Source: Clostridiales bacterium 38-18
GTDB taxonomy: Bacteria > Bacillota > Clostridia > Peptostreptococcales > Acidaminobacteraceae
DNA: 64,000 nt
Assembly: GCA_001897605.1 (NCBI GenBank)
Contig: MKTL01000022.1
Coordinates: 130,653 to 194,652, forward strand
Direction of reading: 5' to 3'
The notes below the pieces were generated by a model. It searched no databases, was not told the origin of the DNA, and worked only from the letters and a program-made list of their open reading frames with translations. Of the stretch, positions 9,912-18,483 are shown piece after piece (the stretch's first letter is position 1; every line of letters begins with the position of its first letter). The translations under genes were made by a program, and so were the position numbers.

Positions 9912-10657
9912 AAAAAAGAGTAATGCCTTGCTTACTATTAAAAGGTGAGTCACTTGTTAAAAGTGTCAAATTTAAAGATTATACTTATATAGGCGACCCT
10001 ATTAATGCAGTTAAGATCTTTAATGACTGTGAAGTTGATGAGCTTGTACTTTTAGATATAACAGCTACTACTGAAGAAAGAGAACCAAATTTTGATTTGA
10101 TTGCAAAGATTGTCGATGAAAGCTTTGTCCCTCTTGCATATGGTGGCGGTGTAAAAACAATTGAACAAATGGCTATAATATTTAAAATTGGCGTTGAAAA
10201 AATTATTATCAACAGTCTTTTATTTGAAGATTCAGGTATGATAGCGAAGGCAACTGAGTACTTTGGTGCTCAAAGCATCGTAGTCTCTATTGATGTTAAG
10301 AAAAACTTGTTTGGTAAATATGAGGTGTTTCTCTATAATGGCAAGAAAAAAGCTTCAAAATCATTTGAAGAAGTATTATCTCTACTAAATCAGTTGAATG
10401 TAGGTGAAGTACTTATCAATGATATTTCTAGAGATGGTATGATGGAGGGATATAATCTAGATTTAATTGCTTACACATTAGATAAGCTCAATATGCCCGT
10501 TATTGCTATCGGTGGTGCTGGTGAGTTATCGGATTTAGAAAAAGCTTTTGATTTGGGCATACAAGCATTAGCAGCAGGGAGTTTATTCGTATATAAGAGC
10601 CGATTTAGAGGTGTTTTAATCAATTATCCAAATGCAGAAATCGAAAAAATGAGATGA
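9905..10657 (+). CDS. hisF: HisF-type cyclase-like subunit (HisF2) lacking the first catalytic Asp
   Basis: A 250-residue TIM-barrel relative of imidazole glycerol phosphate synthase HisF. The barrel starts KKRVMPCLLLKGESLVK; true HisF has PCLDVKDG here, so the catalytic Asp of the first strand is replaced by Leu (residue 11). The second catalytic Asp is kept in VVSIDVKK near residue 126. This pattern fits the HisF2 proteins of surface-sugar loci, which keep the ammonia channel to HisH but need not make imidazole. It overlaps hisH by 7 bases and lies 8 bases before the amidotransferase gene. Confidence 0.87.
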   Translation: MLKKRVMPCLLLKGESLVKSVKFKDYTYIGDPINAVKIFNDCEVDELVLLDITATTEEREPNFDLIAKIVDESFVPLAYGGGVKTIEQMAIIFKIGVEKIIINSLLFEDSGMIAKATEYFGAQSIVVSIDVKKNLFGKYEVFLYNGKKKASKSFEEVLSLLNQLNVGEVLINDISRDGMMEGYNLDLIAYTLDKLNMPVIAIGGAGELSDLEKAFDLGIQALAAGSLFVYKSRFRGVLINYPNAEIEKMR

Positions 10658-10665
10658 GGTAACCT

Positions 10666-11796
10666 ATGAAAGAATGTACGAGATGCACGTATACAGATGC
10701 AATGCCAAATATTGTTTTTGATGAAGAAGGTGTATGCAACTATTGCAAACAATCTGATCTCTTTGATGAAACTTATCCCATTGGAGCAGAAGGTAGACAA
10801 AGATTAGAAAAGCTAGCTGAAGACATCAAGAAAGCAGGTAAAGGCAAGCAGTTTGACTGCGCAATAGGCGTTAGTGGTGGCTGTGATTCTTCGTATCTAC
10901 TTCATTTAATGAAGGAGCTGGGCCTTAGACCTCTTGCAGTGCATTTTGATAATACTTGGAATTCTGCCATAGCAACACAAAATATTAAAACCATGCTGGA
11001 TCAACTGGACATAGAGCTATTTACTTTAGTAGTTGATAACAAAGAGTATGACGATTTATATCGATCGTTTTTGCTTGCTGGTGTTCCAGATATAGAAACG
11101 CCAACTGATATTGGACTCGCTACGACGATGTACATCGCCTGTGAAAAATATAAAATTAAGTATGTAATTGATGGTCATTCATTTAGAACAGAAGGCATCA
11201 CCCCTTTGGGTCACTTATACATGGATGGGAAGTATATCGAAAGTGTTCACAAGGCATACGGTAAACTGCCTATGAAAACATTTCCGAATCTGTGGTTTCA
11301 TAAATTCTTGAAATGGATGGTTTTTAATAGAATAAAAAGGGTAAGACCACTGTATTATATTGACTATAATAAGGCCGAGGCTAAAAAATTCTTACAAGAA
11401 AAATATGGGTGGCAATGGTATGGTGGACATCATTTAGAAAATCGATTTACTGCTTTTTATCATAGCTACTTTATGCCAAAGCGGTTTAAATTAGATCAAA
11501 GGGTAAATGAGGTTGCGGCTTTAGTGCGACACGGTCAAATGTCGAAAGAAGAAGGCAAATCGATGCTAGCAGAGACACCTTTTTTAGAGGATGGTGTTTT
11601 TGAGCTCGTTAAAAAAAGGCTTGGTTTTACAGATGATGAGTTTGAAGAAGTGATGAATCTGCCCATTAAAACCTATAAGGATTTTAAAACTTATAAACAA
11701 TTGTTTGAAAGATTAAGACCGTTCTTCTACGTTATGCAAAAGCTTGAATTGGTTCCAAAATCATTCTATGAGAAATATACAATAAAGCATGATTAA
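10666..11796 (+). CDS. wbpG: N-acetyl sugar amidotransferase (WbpG/PseA-type PP-loop ATPase)
   Basis: A 376-residue PP-loop enzyme that adenylates a sugar acetamido group and replaces its oxygen with ammonia. The N-terminus has a CTRCTY...VCNYC four-Cys zinc motif (about residues 4-27). The PP-loop GVSGGCDSSYLL sits near 68-79, and a DGHSFRTEG segment lies near 168-176. Because HisH2 and HisF2 are encoded immediately upstream, it resembles Pseudomonas WbpG, which works with both, more than the stand-alone PseA. A bidirectional terminator follows. Substrate assignment (a 2,3-diacetamido uronic acid or the product of the SDR/aminotransferase/acyltransferase trio) is inference. Confidence 0.88.
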   Translation: MKECTRCTYTDAMPNIVFDEEGVCNYCKQSDLFDETYPIGAEGRQRLEKLAEDIKKAGKGKQFDCAIGVSGGCDSSYLLHLMKELGLRPLAVHFDNTWNSAIATQNIKTMLDQLDIELFTLVVDNKEYDDLYRSFLLAGVPDIETPTDIGLATTMYIACEKYKIKYVIDGHSFRTEGITPLGHLYMDGKYIESVHKAYGKLPMKTFPNLWFHKFLKWMVFNRIKRVRPLYYIDYNKAEAKKFLQEKYGWQWYGGHHLENRFTAFYHSYFMPKRFKLDQRVNEVAALVRHGQMSKEEGKSMLAETPFLEDGVFELVKKRLGFTDDEFEEVMNLPIKTYKDFKTYKQLFERLRPFFYVMQKLELVPKSFYEKYTIKHD

Positions 11797-11818
11797 TTAA
11801 TGGTTTATCAAAATAATA

Positions 11819-11850
11819 AATAAGCATGGGAGCTAGCTCCCATGCTTATT
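11819..11850. terminator. Bidirectional terminator between convergent wbpG and flagellinolysin genes
   Basis: A 32-base perfect palindrome with arms of 15 bases around a TA centre (core GCATGGGAGC and GCTCCCATGC). T-rich sequence flanks it on both strands. It sits 22 bases after the wbpG stop and 3 bases after the stop of the convergent flagellin-protease gene. Confidence 0.88.
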
Positions 11851-11853
11851 TTG

Positions 11854-13539
11854 CTATCTGATGAGTTGTAATATACTTTGTGGTTGCTGATTAGCTTGCG
11901 ATAGCATCGCTTGATATGTGCTAGTTAAAATATTTGATTTAGTGTAAATCATCATTTCTTTAGCCATGTCAAGATCACGAATTCTAGACTCTGCAGACTG
12001 TATGTTTTCAGTCGCATTATCTAAGTTTTTAACGGTGTGTTCCAGCCTGTTTTGCATTGCTCCATAGACAGTTCTAATTCCCGATACAATGCTGATTGCA
12101 GCATCAACTGCGCCAATAGCACTTTGTGAGCCCGTTACAGTGGTATAGTCCAATTGGTCTATTCCCAGTCCCTTTGCTGACATGTTCGCTTTAACCATTG
12201 TGACGATTTGACCTGAGTTCGCACCAACCTGATAATAAAAATCAGGGTTACTACTGCCCTTATTCAAAAAGTTCAATGCATAATGCGTGTTGACATCAGA
12301 GAGACCAGTACCATTGGTAATGGTCTGATCAAGTGTAAGTGCACTTGTTGATCCTTTTACAGAACCATTTGTTATCGCACCAGAAACAGTGTTTAAAAAG
12401 TCGCCACTCGTATTAAGATAACTGAGGACACCATTTGCACCATTATTGTTATACCAGGCGATAAATGCGGCAACTGTTCCAAAATCAGCAGAGCCGGTTG
12501 CAGCTGCGAGTTCAGTTCCTGCAATATTCTGAGTTGTGTTTGCGAATGCTTGATCTAAGGTGTCTCCTGCTTCAAGACGATCTATAAATGCCGAAATACC
12601 GCCATCTGTGATTTCATGCAATACTTTTACAGCTTCAAAAGCAGAGCGATAATCACCATCAAATGGGTCGACTAAATTGACATTGTGATCGGTTACAGCA
12701 AATAAGTTACCACCTTGGATTGTCATTGCTAAACCCTCAGTGAACCAATTTTCATTGGCTTCACCACCACCAGTTGTTGCATAAGGCATTTCAGTAAACT
12801 GAAGGGCATGAACGACTTCGTGCGCAATCAGTGTATCGAGAACACCTTCAGGTTTTAAGTTGCCAGAACCATCTAAAAATGCGTAAAGATTAACACTTAG
12901 TGTTAAAGTAGCCCCACCATCAGCTGTTCCCATTGAAGCACCAGTAGTTGAACCTGAGTCATAGTAATAACTAATATTCATGGGTCTATTAACTGGGCTA
13001 TCTGGGAGATCAATTCCAAGTTGATTGCTTATGGCAACCAAACCATCATTAATCCAACCGGGTAGCTTTGAGGATAACACATCTAAACTAGATTGAGAAA
13101 TACCTGCAAAACTAGATGAGGTATTTGAATCAAGTAATTTGATGGTGTTAAACTCAGTTGTATTGGCTACTACATCAACCTGTTTAATCAATTGCTGAAT
13201 TTCAGCATCAATTTGACCTCGATCACTTTCTGTTAGGGTGCCGTTTGAACTTTGTACAGCGAGCTGCCTCATTCTTTGAAGCATATCGTGAACACTTGAT
13301 GCAGCACCTTCAGCAGTTTGAATCATCGAAATCGCATCGGTTGCATTTCTTGAAGCCTGACTTAAACCTCTAATCTGACCTCGCATCTTTTCTGATATCG
13401 AAAGACCAGCTGCATCATCTGATGCTCGGTTGATTCGATACCCTGAAGAGAGCTTTTCTATCGAGTTTGCTTGGGCTTTAACTGCTAAGGTCCCCATCCT
13501 TTGGGCATTTAGCGCACTGAGATTATTGACTATTCTCAT
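11854..13539 (-). CDS. Flagellinolysin: flagellin with inserted zinc-metalloprotease domain
   Basis: A 561-residue flagellin. The N-terminal D0/D1 (1 to about 140, with GYRINRASDDAAGLSISEKM) and C-terminal D1/D0 (about 434-561, with RIRDLDMAKEMM, ending LQLIR) are complete. Between them the usual surface domain is replaced by about 290 residues that carry HEVVH at 240-244 (bases 12808-12822) and WFTEGL at 265-270, with Glu268 as a likely third zinc ligand. This HExxH plus downstream Glu in a flagellin matches the flagellinolysin family described in clostridia, whose filaments are proteolytic. All catalytic residues are present, so activity is expected. The gene points against its neighbours and has its own SigD-like promoter and AAGGAGG site. 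Confidence 0.93.
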   Translation of the reverse strand: MRIVNNLSALNAQRMGTLAVKAQANSIEKLSSGYRINRASDDAAGLSISEKMRGQIRGLSQASRNATDAISMIQTAEGAASSVHDMLQRMRQLAVQSSNGTLTESDRGQIDAEIQQLIKQVDVVANTTEFNTIKLLDSNTSSSFAGISQSSLDVLSSKLPGWINDGLVAISNQLGIDLPDSPVNRPMNISYYYDSGSTTGASMGTADGGATLTLSVNLYAFLDGSGNLKPEGVLDTLIAHEVVHALQFTEMPYATTGGGEANENWFTEGLAMTIQGGNLFAVTDHNVNLVDPFDGDYRSAFEAVKVLHEITDGGISAFIDRLEAGDTLDQAFANTTQNIAGTELAAATGSADFGTVAAFIAWYNNNGANGVLSYLNTSGDFLNTVSGAITNGSVKGSTSALTLDQTITNGTGLSDVNTHYALNFLNKGSSNPDFYYQVGANSGQIVTMVKANMSAKGLGIDQLDYTTVTGSQSAIGAVDAAISIVSGIRTVYGAMQNRLEHTVKNLDNATENIQSAESRIRDLDMAKEMMIYTKSNILTSTYQAMLSQANQQPQSILQLIR

Positions 13540-13581
13540 CTCTACCTCCTTGTAGCGGCTTAAGCAAAACCCTATACAACA

Positions 13582-13589
13582 ATATCGGT
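13582..13589 (-). promoter_or_regulatory. Probable SigD -10 element for flagellinolysin
   Basis: On the minus strand ACCGATAT matches the SigD -10 (GCCGATAT) at seven of eight positions and lies about 43 bases upstream of the start codon. The -35 position 15 bases further upstream reads TACT, which is poor compared with TAAA, so the promoter may be weaker than that of the major flagellin. Confidence 0.5.
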
Positions 13590-13643
13590 ATATTTTTAAA
13601 TAAAAGTAATATACTTTTAATCATATTTATTAAAATCGGATCA

Positions 13644-15179
13644 TTAGATAGATTTGTAAGTTTTAAGCAATTGATCGCCTATTATACTCAAAGTATTGTT
13701 TCTCTCAACGTATTGGCGCCCTAATTTTGAAAGCTCACTTCTAAGATCAAAAGAGAGGATTAGCTTTTCAAGTTGAGCTTCAACCGTATCTACCGTTACA
13801 TTTAATACTGGGATCATTTCATTATGAGGGGTCTGAAAAGAAGGATTGATAAAAGTAGCAACACATCTTCCCATTGCTAAACATTCCATAGTCAAGCTGC
13901 CATAAGTACCAATAATTAGCTCGTCTAAGACGATGTCTGCATTTCCATACTGTTTCATTGCCTCATCGTGATCTGTTTTCTCTATTCTATGATAATCGAT
14001 CGCATATTTTTTTTGCAGGTTTTCAATCGCTTTTTCAAAATAAGCGGATCCTTTAACTGAGCGATTGGTTGGCGCGTGAACAATTCGGATTGGATCGTGA
14101 TGGACCTGTGGCTTATAGCTGTACTTTTCAGTATCAATTGGCAAGCCTAGCATGTGAATTTGCTTGTAATAGGATTCTACATAAGACCGCATTTCGAAAT
14201 CGTTTACAATACAATTATCAATCCATGTAGAATAGGACTTTATGTTATGAAGAATCTGATCCCCGTTTAATGAAGCTAAATAGTCTTCAGCATAGGACCA
14301 GTATTTATGATGAGTTCTCGCGATTTCAGGAATTCTGATTTCAGAGCCCAAGTTGTGCATAAATACACGTTTACCTAGCTTTCTGAGTGGAATTACATCC
14401 GTGCTCTGTGGCATTAACGTTCTGTTAAAGATGAAATGAAAAACATCATAATCACTAATCAGATCAATAGCATTTAGTAAAAGATAAGTTTCTCTATCTT
14501 GATCATTTAATTTAGAAATATCGATTGACAAGTCACAAGTATAACCGAGATAGCTTGGATAGTAATTGATGCCAAAAACTTCATACTCCTTTTTACGGAA
14601 GTAATCAAGGTATTGTGACATATGGTTTGCAATTTCAATTGGCGCGTAAAGTATTTTAAGCTTGGTTTCTTCATCCATTTTTTTAAGAGCGTCTGGTTTC
14701 TCGATTGTGATATATTCCGAGGAATTGACATCAATATTTGGATTTAGGAGTTGTTCTTTTATATATAGCTTCTCTTCTGCTAAATACTGTTTAATCAAAT
14801 GTAATTCTTCTTCATGAACATCGTAATATCTAAGCTGCAAGATTTTTTCATTAATTTCCTCTCGTGCAACAGACTCCATACAGACAAGCTTTGCACACTG
14901 ATAGTTTTTTAATGCTAAGATGCGATTTCCGCTTATTTCATAGGCGTAAGCCAAATTATAGAATAAATCAACATGAACCATATTCTTAATATGAAATTCA
15001 CCATATTTGATACATTCATCAGTCTCACCTATAAGAATTAAAAGCGTTGTCATAATAGAAGCTTCCCCGGGAGTAGGAGAGGATATAAGATGATCGTGTG
15101 TTTCAACCAACTGAATGGCAGACTCGTAATCGCCATTATTTATTAACTGGATTAGCTCTTGTTCAATAGACCCGTTCAT
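13644..15179 (-). CDS. Probable glycosyltransferase with N-terminal TPR-like helices and GT-B-type C-terminus
   Basis: A 511-residue cytosolic protein. Residues 1 to about 130 are helical and TPR-like (NGDYESAIQLVE, LAYAYEISGNRILALKNY). The rest looks like a GT-B glycosyltransferase: LKILYAPIEIANHMSQYLDYFRK-type N-domain start near residue 173, HAPTNRSVKGS near 356, and the nucleotide-sugar site region around ADIVLDELIIGTYGSLTMECLAMG (about 423-446), with the E preceding a small-residue turn. It reads in the same direction as flagellinolysin, 105 bases upstream of it, inside the flagellin-sugar island. A flagellin or flagellinolysin glycosyltransferase is the natural guess. No family number can be assigned with certainty. 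Confidence 0.72.
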   Translation of the reverse strand: MNGSIEQELIQLINNGDYESAIQLVETHDHLISSPTPGEASIMTTLLILIGETDECIKYGEFHIKNMVHVDLFYNLAYAYEISGNRILALKNYQCAKLVCMESVAREEINEKILQLRYYDVHEEELHLIKQYLAEEKLYIKEQLLNPNIDVNSSEYITIEKPDALKKMDEETKLKILYAPIEIANHMSQYLDYFRKKEYEVFGINYYPSYLGYTCDLSIDISKLNDQDRETYLLLNAIDLISDYDVFHFIFNRTLMPQSTDVIPLRKLGKRVFMHNLGSEIRIPEIARTHHKYWSYAEDYLASLNGDQILHNIKSYSTWIDNCIVNDFEMRSYVESYYKQIHMLGLPIDTEKYSYKPQVHHDPIRIVHAPTNRSVKGSAYFEKAIENLQKKYAIDYHRIEKTDHDEAMKQYGNADIVLDELIIGTYGSLTMECLAMGRCVATFINPSFQTPHNEMIPVLNVTVDTVEAQLEKLILSFDLRSELSKLGRQYVERNNTLSIIGDQLLKTYKSI

Positions 15180-15205
15180 AAATCGCTCCTTTTACCAATA
15201 TTTAC

Positions 15206-15232
15206 TTAAGTTTATCATAGATTTGCCGATAA
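15206..15232 (+). promoter_or_regulatory. SigD-type promoter of the wbpEDAB-like sugar operon
   Basis: A perfect GCCGATAA -10 lies at 15225-15232. The -35 reads TTAA at 15206-15209 with N15, or TAAG at 15207-15210 with N14, against TAAA. It lies about 35 bases before the aminotransferase start and suggests that this sugar pathway is transcribed with late flagellar genes. Confidence 0.65.
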
Positions 15233-15266
15233 TTAAACTAAGTGAAAATGAGAGAGAAGGATGGAA

Positions 15267-16505
15267 ATGCTTATGTCAGAATATAAAATTCCTTTAATAG
15301 ATTTACAAGAACAAAGCGTACGATTGGGTGATGAATTATTAAGCCGTGTCAAAAACGTAATAATGTCAGCTCAATATATTATGGGCAATGAAGTTAAAAC
15401 CTTTGAAGAGAGCTTTGCGAAATTTATCGGTACTAAGCATGCTATTTCTTGTGGAAACGGAACCGATGCCCTTGTTCTTGCATTAGAAGCCCTTGGTGTA
15501 GGAAATGGCGATGAAGTTATTACAACCACATATACTTTTTTTGCTACAGCTGAAAGTATTGCTTATGTCGGTGCAAAACCGGTTTTTATAGATGTTAATC
15601 CAGAGACCTTTAATATGGATGCTGCTTTAATAGAAAAAGCAATAACTTCAAAAACAAAAGCCATCATGCCAGTACATCTCTTTGGACAAGCCTGTAAAAT
15701 GGACGAGATTATGGCGATTGCTAGCAAACATAATCTATATGTGATAGAAGACGCTTGCCAAGCAGTTGGTGGCAGCTACAAAGGACAAATGCTGGGCACG
15801 TTTGGCGACGTCGCTTGTTTTTCTTTCTTTCCAACTAAAAATTTAGGTGCTGCTGGAGATGGCGGTATGATTGTAACTTCTAACGATAGAATTGCGACTA
15901 CCTTAAAGGCGTTGAGAGTACACGGAAGTGGAGAAAATGGAAAAGCAGCCTTAACCTATAGAAATGAGAGTAGCTTAGATGCATTAAATTGTGATACGCC
16001 GGATGGTTTAAACTTAGACAACACGGTTTATAATGCCTCAAAATATTATAATTACATCGTTGGTCATAATTCTAGATTGGATGAGCTACAAGCGGCGGTT
16101 TTAAATGTTAAATTAAACTATTTAAATGAATGGAATGAACGAAGATCTGTGCTTGCTCAGAATTATTCCGACCAACTTTCGAGCCTTCAGACGAAAGGTC
16201 AATTTAAGGTGCCTTATACCTCGACCGATGTGAAACACGTTTATCATATGTATATATTAAAGGCAGAAAACAAAGAGGCGCTTACGAATTATTTGGCTTC
16301 AAAAGGAATAGCCACGGGTATTTATTACCCAGTGCCTTTACATTTACAAAAAGCATTTGAGAACCTCGGGTATAAAGTGGGTGACTTCCCAGTTGCAGAG
16401 TATCTATCTAAAAGAACCTTTGCGATACCGATGTATGCAGAATTAACAGATGAGCAGCAGGCATATATTATAAGTACAATTAACAACTATGCAAATACCA
16501 TTTAA
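15267..16505 (+). CDS. wbpE: DegT/DnrJ/EryC1/StrS aminotransferase, WbpE/WlbC-like
   Basis: A PLP aminotransferase expected to convert UDP-3-keto-GlcNAcA to the 3-amino sugar using glutamate. The product from the start chosen here is 412 residues; 15261 is an alternative start, but AAGGA lies 5 bases before 15267. Motifs are PLIDLQEQ at the start, GNGTDALVLALEALG (about 68-82), ITTTYTFFATAE, VIEDACQAVGGSYKG (about 162-176) and the PLP-lysine region CFSFFPTKNLGAAGDGG (Lys near 194). A segment around 230-260 is longer than in many homologues. The next three genes complete a Wbp/Wlb-type set, which supports the specific role. Confidence 0.87.
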   Translation: MLMSEYKIPLIDLQEQSVRLGDELLSRVKNVIMSAQYIMGNEVKTFEESFAKFIGTKHAISCGNGTDALVLALEALGVGNGDEVITTTYTFFATAESIAYVGAKPVFIDVNPETFNMDAALIEKAITSKTKAIMPVHLFGQACKMDEIMAIASKHNLYVIEDACQAVGGSYKGQMLGTFGDVACFSFFPTKNLGAAGDGGMIVTSNDRIATTLKALRVHGSGENGKAALTYRNESSLDALNCDTPDGLNLDNTVYNASKYYNYIVGHNSRLDELQAAVLNVKLNYLNEWNERRSVLAQNYSDQLSSLQTKGQFKVPYTSTDVKHVYHMYILKAENKEALTNYLASKGIATGIYYPVPLHLQKAFENLGYKVGDFPVAEYLSKRTFAIPMYAELTDEQQAYIISTINNYANTI

Positions 16506-16559
16506 CTAAAAAGTTCTATCATACAGTAGGCTATTTAATTGAATACTTTGGAGGAGACA

Positions 16560-17147
16560 ATGTCGGAAAAAACATATTTTGTTCATGAATCAAGCTATAT
16601 TGATGAGCCTTGTATTATCGGAAAAGAGACTAAGATTTGGCATTTTTCTCATATTATGAAAAACTGTATTATAGGAGAAAGATGTAATATAGGTCAAAAC
16701 GTGGTCATATCCCCTGAAGTTAGTTTAGGTAATAATGTAAAGATACAGAATAATGTTTCAGTCTATACAGGCGTTACATGTGAGGATGACGTTTTTCTAG
16801 GTCCATCATGTGTTTTTACCAATGTTATAAATCCTAGAAGCTTTATTGAAAGAAAAGACGAATACAGAAAAACAATTGTAGGGAAAGGTGCATCAATTGG
16901 TGCAAATGCAACTATCGTTTGTGGTCACAACATAGGAAAATTCGCTTTTGTTGGCGCCGGAGCTGTTGTTACAAAGGATATTCCAGATTTTGCACTTGTC
17001 GTAGGAAATCCTTCGAAGGTTATCGGTTATGTTTGTAAATGTGGCGATAAGCTGGATATGTCAACTGGTAATCCAATCATTTGCAAATCTTGCGGGGAAA
17101 AATATGAGATGAGTGATGGGATGCTATCGTTTAAGGAGTCTATATGA
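16560..17147 (+). CDS. wbpD: Hexapeptide N-acetyltransferase, WbpD/WlbB-like
   Basis: A 195-residue left-handed beta-helix acetyltransferase expected to N-acetylate the 3-amino group of UDP-GlcNAc(3NH2)A. The signature is visible: YFVHESSYIDEPCIIG, then IGERCNIGQNVVIS, VFTNVINPRSFIERKDEYR (about 94-112), VGKGASIGANATIVCG and IPDFALVVGNPSKVIGYVC. A C-terminal CKCGDKL...CKSCGEKY zinc ribbon (about 162-186) is an addition seen in some homologues. GGAGGAG lies just before this ATG, ruling out the upstream TTG. It overlaps wbpA by 4 bases (ATGA). Confidence 0.9.
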   Translation: MSEKTYFVHESSYIDEPCIIGKETKIWHFSHIMKNCIIGERCNIGQNVVISPEVSLGNNVKIQNNVSVYTGVTCEDDVFLGPSCVFTNVINPRSFIERKDEYRKTIVGKGASIGANATIVCGHNIGKFAFVGAGAVVTKDIPDFALVVGNPSKVIGYVCKCGDKLDMSTGNPIICKSCGEKYEMSDGMLSFKESI

Positions 17148-18466
17148 ATGAGATGAAGCAATTACTTTTAGATAGAATTGAAAATAAAACAGCCGTTGTT
17201 GCAGTTATTGGTCTAGGGTATGTTGGTCTACCACTGGCTGTAGAGAAAGCAAAAGCAGGATATCGAACGATAGGCTTTGATGTTCAAAAAGAAAAAGTTG
17301 ATATGGTAAACAAGGGTAAAAACTATATTGGTGATGTAGTTGATCGTGATTTAGAAGAGATAGTTAAGGCTGGAATGCTGAGTGCAACTAGTGATTTTTC
17401 TATCGTATCTGGCGCAGACTTCATTGCTATTTGTGTCCCAACACCGCTCGATGATTATAAACAGCCAGATATAAGCTATGTCGAGAATTCTACAGTTGAG
17501 ATTTCGAAATATCTTCAGCCTGGTACAATTGTTGTTTTAGAAAGTACAACATATCCTGGGACGACAGAAGAGCTATTACTACCTATTTTGGAAGAGGGAA
17601 GTGGCTTAAAATGCGGTGTTGATTTTTATCTTGCATTTTCACCTGAACGAGTTGATCCAGGAAACCTTTTATACAAAACTAAAAATACGCCAAAGGTAGT
17701 TGGTGGTGTTGGTAAAGATGCCACAGAGATTGCCGCAGCAATGTATCGAAGTGTTCTAGAAGGTGAAATTTTTGAAGCCTCTTCACCAAGAGTTGCTGAA
17801 ATGGAAAAGATTCTCGAAAATACTTATAGAAACATTAATATAGGACTTGCAAATGAAATGGCCATAATTTGCAATAAGATGGGGATAGACATTTGGGAGG
17901 TTATAGAAGCAGCCAAAACAAAACCCTATGGCTTTCAAGCCTTTTATCCAGGGCCGGGATTAGGAGGGCACTGCATTCCACTTGACCCCTATTACTTAAG
18001 TTGGAAAGCCAGAGAATATGACTATCATACACAATTAATTGAAACCTCAGGAATAATAAATGATGCCATGCCAGGCTATGTAATTGAAAGATGCAGCCAT
18101 ATATTAAATCGATTTAAGAAGCCACTTAATGGTTCGAAAATATTAATTCTCGGAGTTGCCTATAAACAAGACATAGATGATTATAGAGAAAGCCCAGCCC
18201 TAAAAGTGATTGAGAATTTTAATTCCTTTGGTGCTGAGGTAGAATTCTTTGATCCATTTATAAGGGAATACCGTTACAAGGGAGAAGTTTTTATTGGACT
18301 GAGCGCATTAAGTGCTGAAATAATTCATGAAAAAGATCTCGTTGTAGTAACAACCGCACATACAAATGTTGATTATGAGTGGATTCAAAAGAATTCTAAA
18401 TATATATTCGACACGAAGAATGCGATGAAAAATGTAATCGTTAGAGACAATATTGAAAAACTTTAA
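17144..18466 (+). CDS. wbpA: UDP-N-acetylglucosamine 6-dehydrogenase, WbpA-like
   Basis: A 440-residue UDP-sugar dehydrogenase that oxidises C6 of UDP-GlcNAc twice with NAD to give the uronic acid. It shows VIGLGYVGLPLA (about 21-32), VPTPLDDYKQPD (about 94-105), ESTTYPGTTEE, FSPERVDPGN and the catalytic Cys segment PGLGGHCIPLDPYY (Cys near 275). In this gene context (WbpE, WbpD and WbpB neighbours) UDP-GlcNAc is the expected substrate. It is the first committed step of the operon's pathway. Start overlaps the acetyltransferase stop. Confidence 0.92.
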   Translation: MNEMKQLLLDRIENKTAVVAVIGLGYVGLPLAVEKAKAGYRTIGFDVQKEKVDMVNKGKNYIGDVVDRDLEEIVKAGMLSATSDFSIVSGADFIAICVPTPLDDYKQPDISYVENSTVEISKYLQPGTIVVLESTTYPGTTEELLLPILEEGSGLKCGVDFYLAFSPERVDPGNLLYKTKNTPKVVGGVGKDATEIAAAMYRSVLEGEIFEASSPRVAEMEKILENTYRNINIGLANEMAIICNKMGIDIWEVIEAAKTKPYGFQAFYPGPGLGGHCIPLDPYYLSWKAREYDYHTQLIETSGIINDAMPGYVIERCSHILNRFKKPLNGSKILILGVAYKQDIDDYRESPALKVIENFNSFGAEVEFFDPFIREYRYKGEVFIGLSALSAEIIHEKDLVVVTTAHTNVDYEWIQKNSKYIFDTKNAMKNVIVRDNIEKL

Positions 18467-18483
18467 GCTCAGTGGAGGATTTC

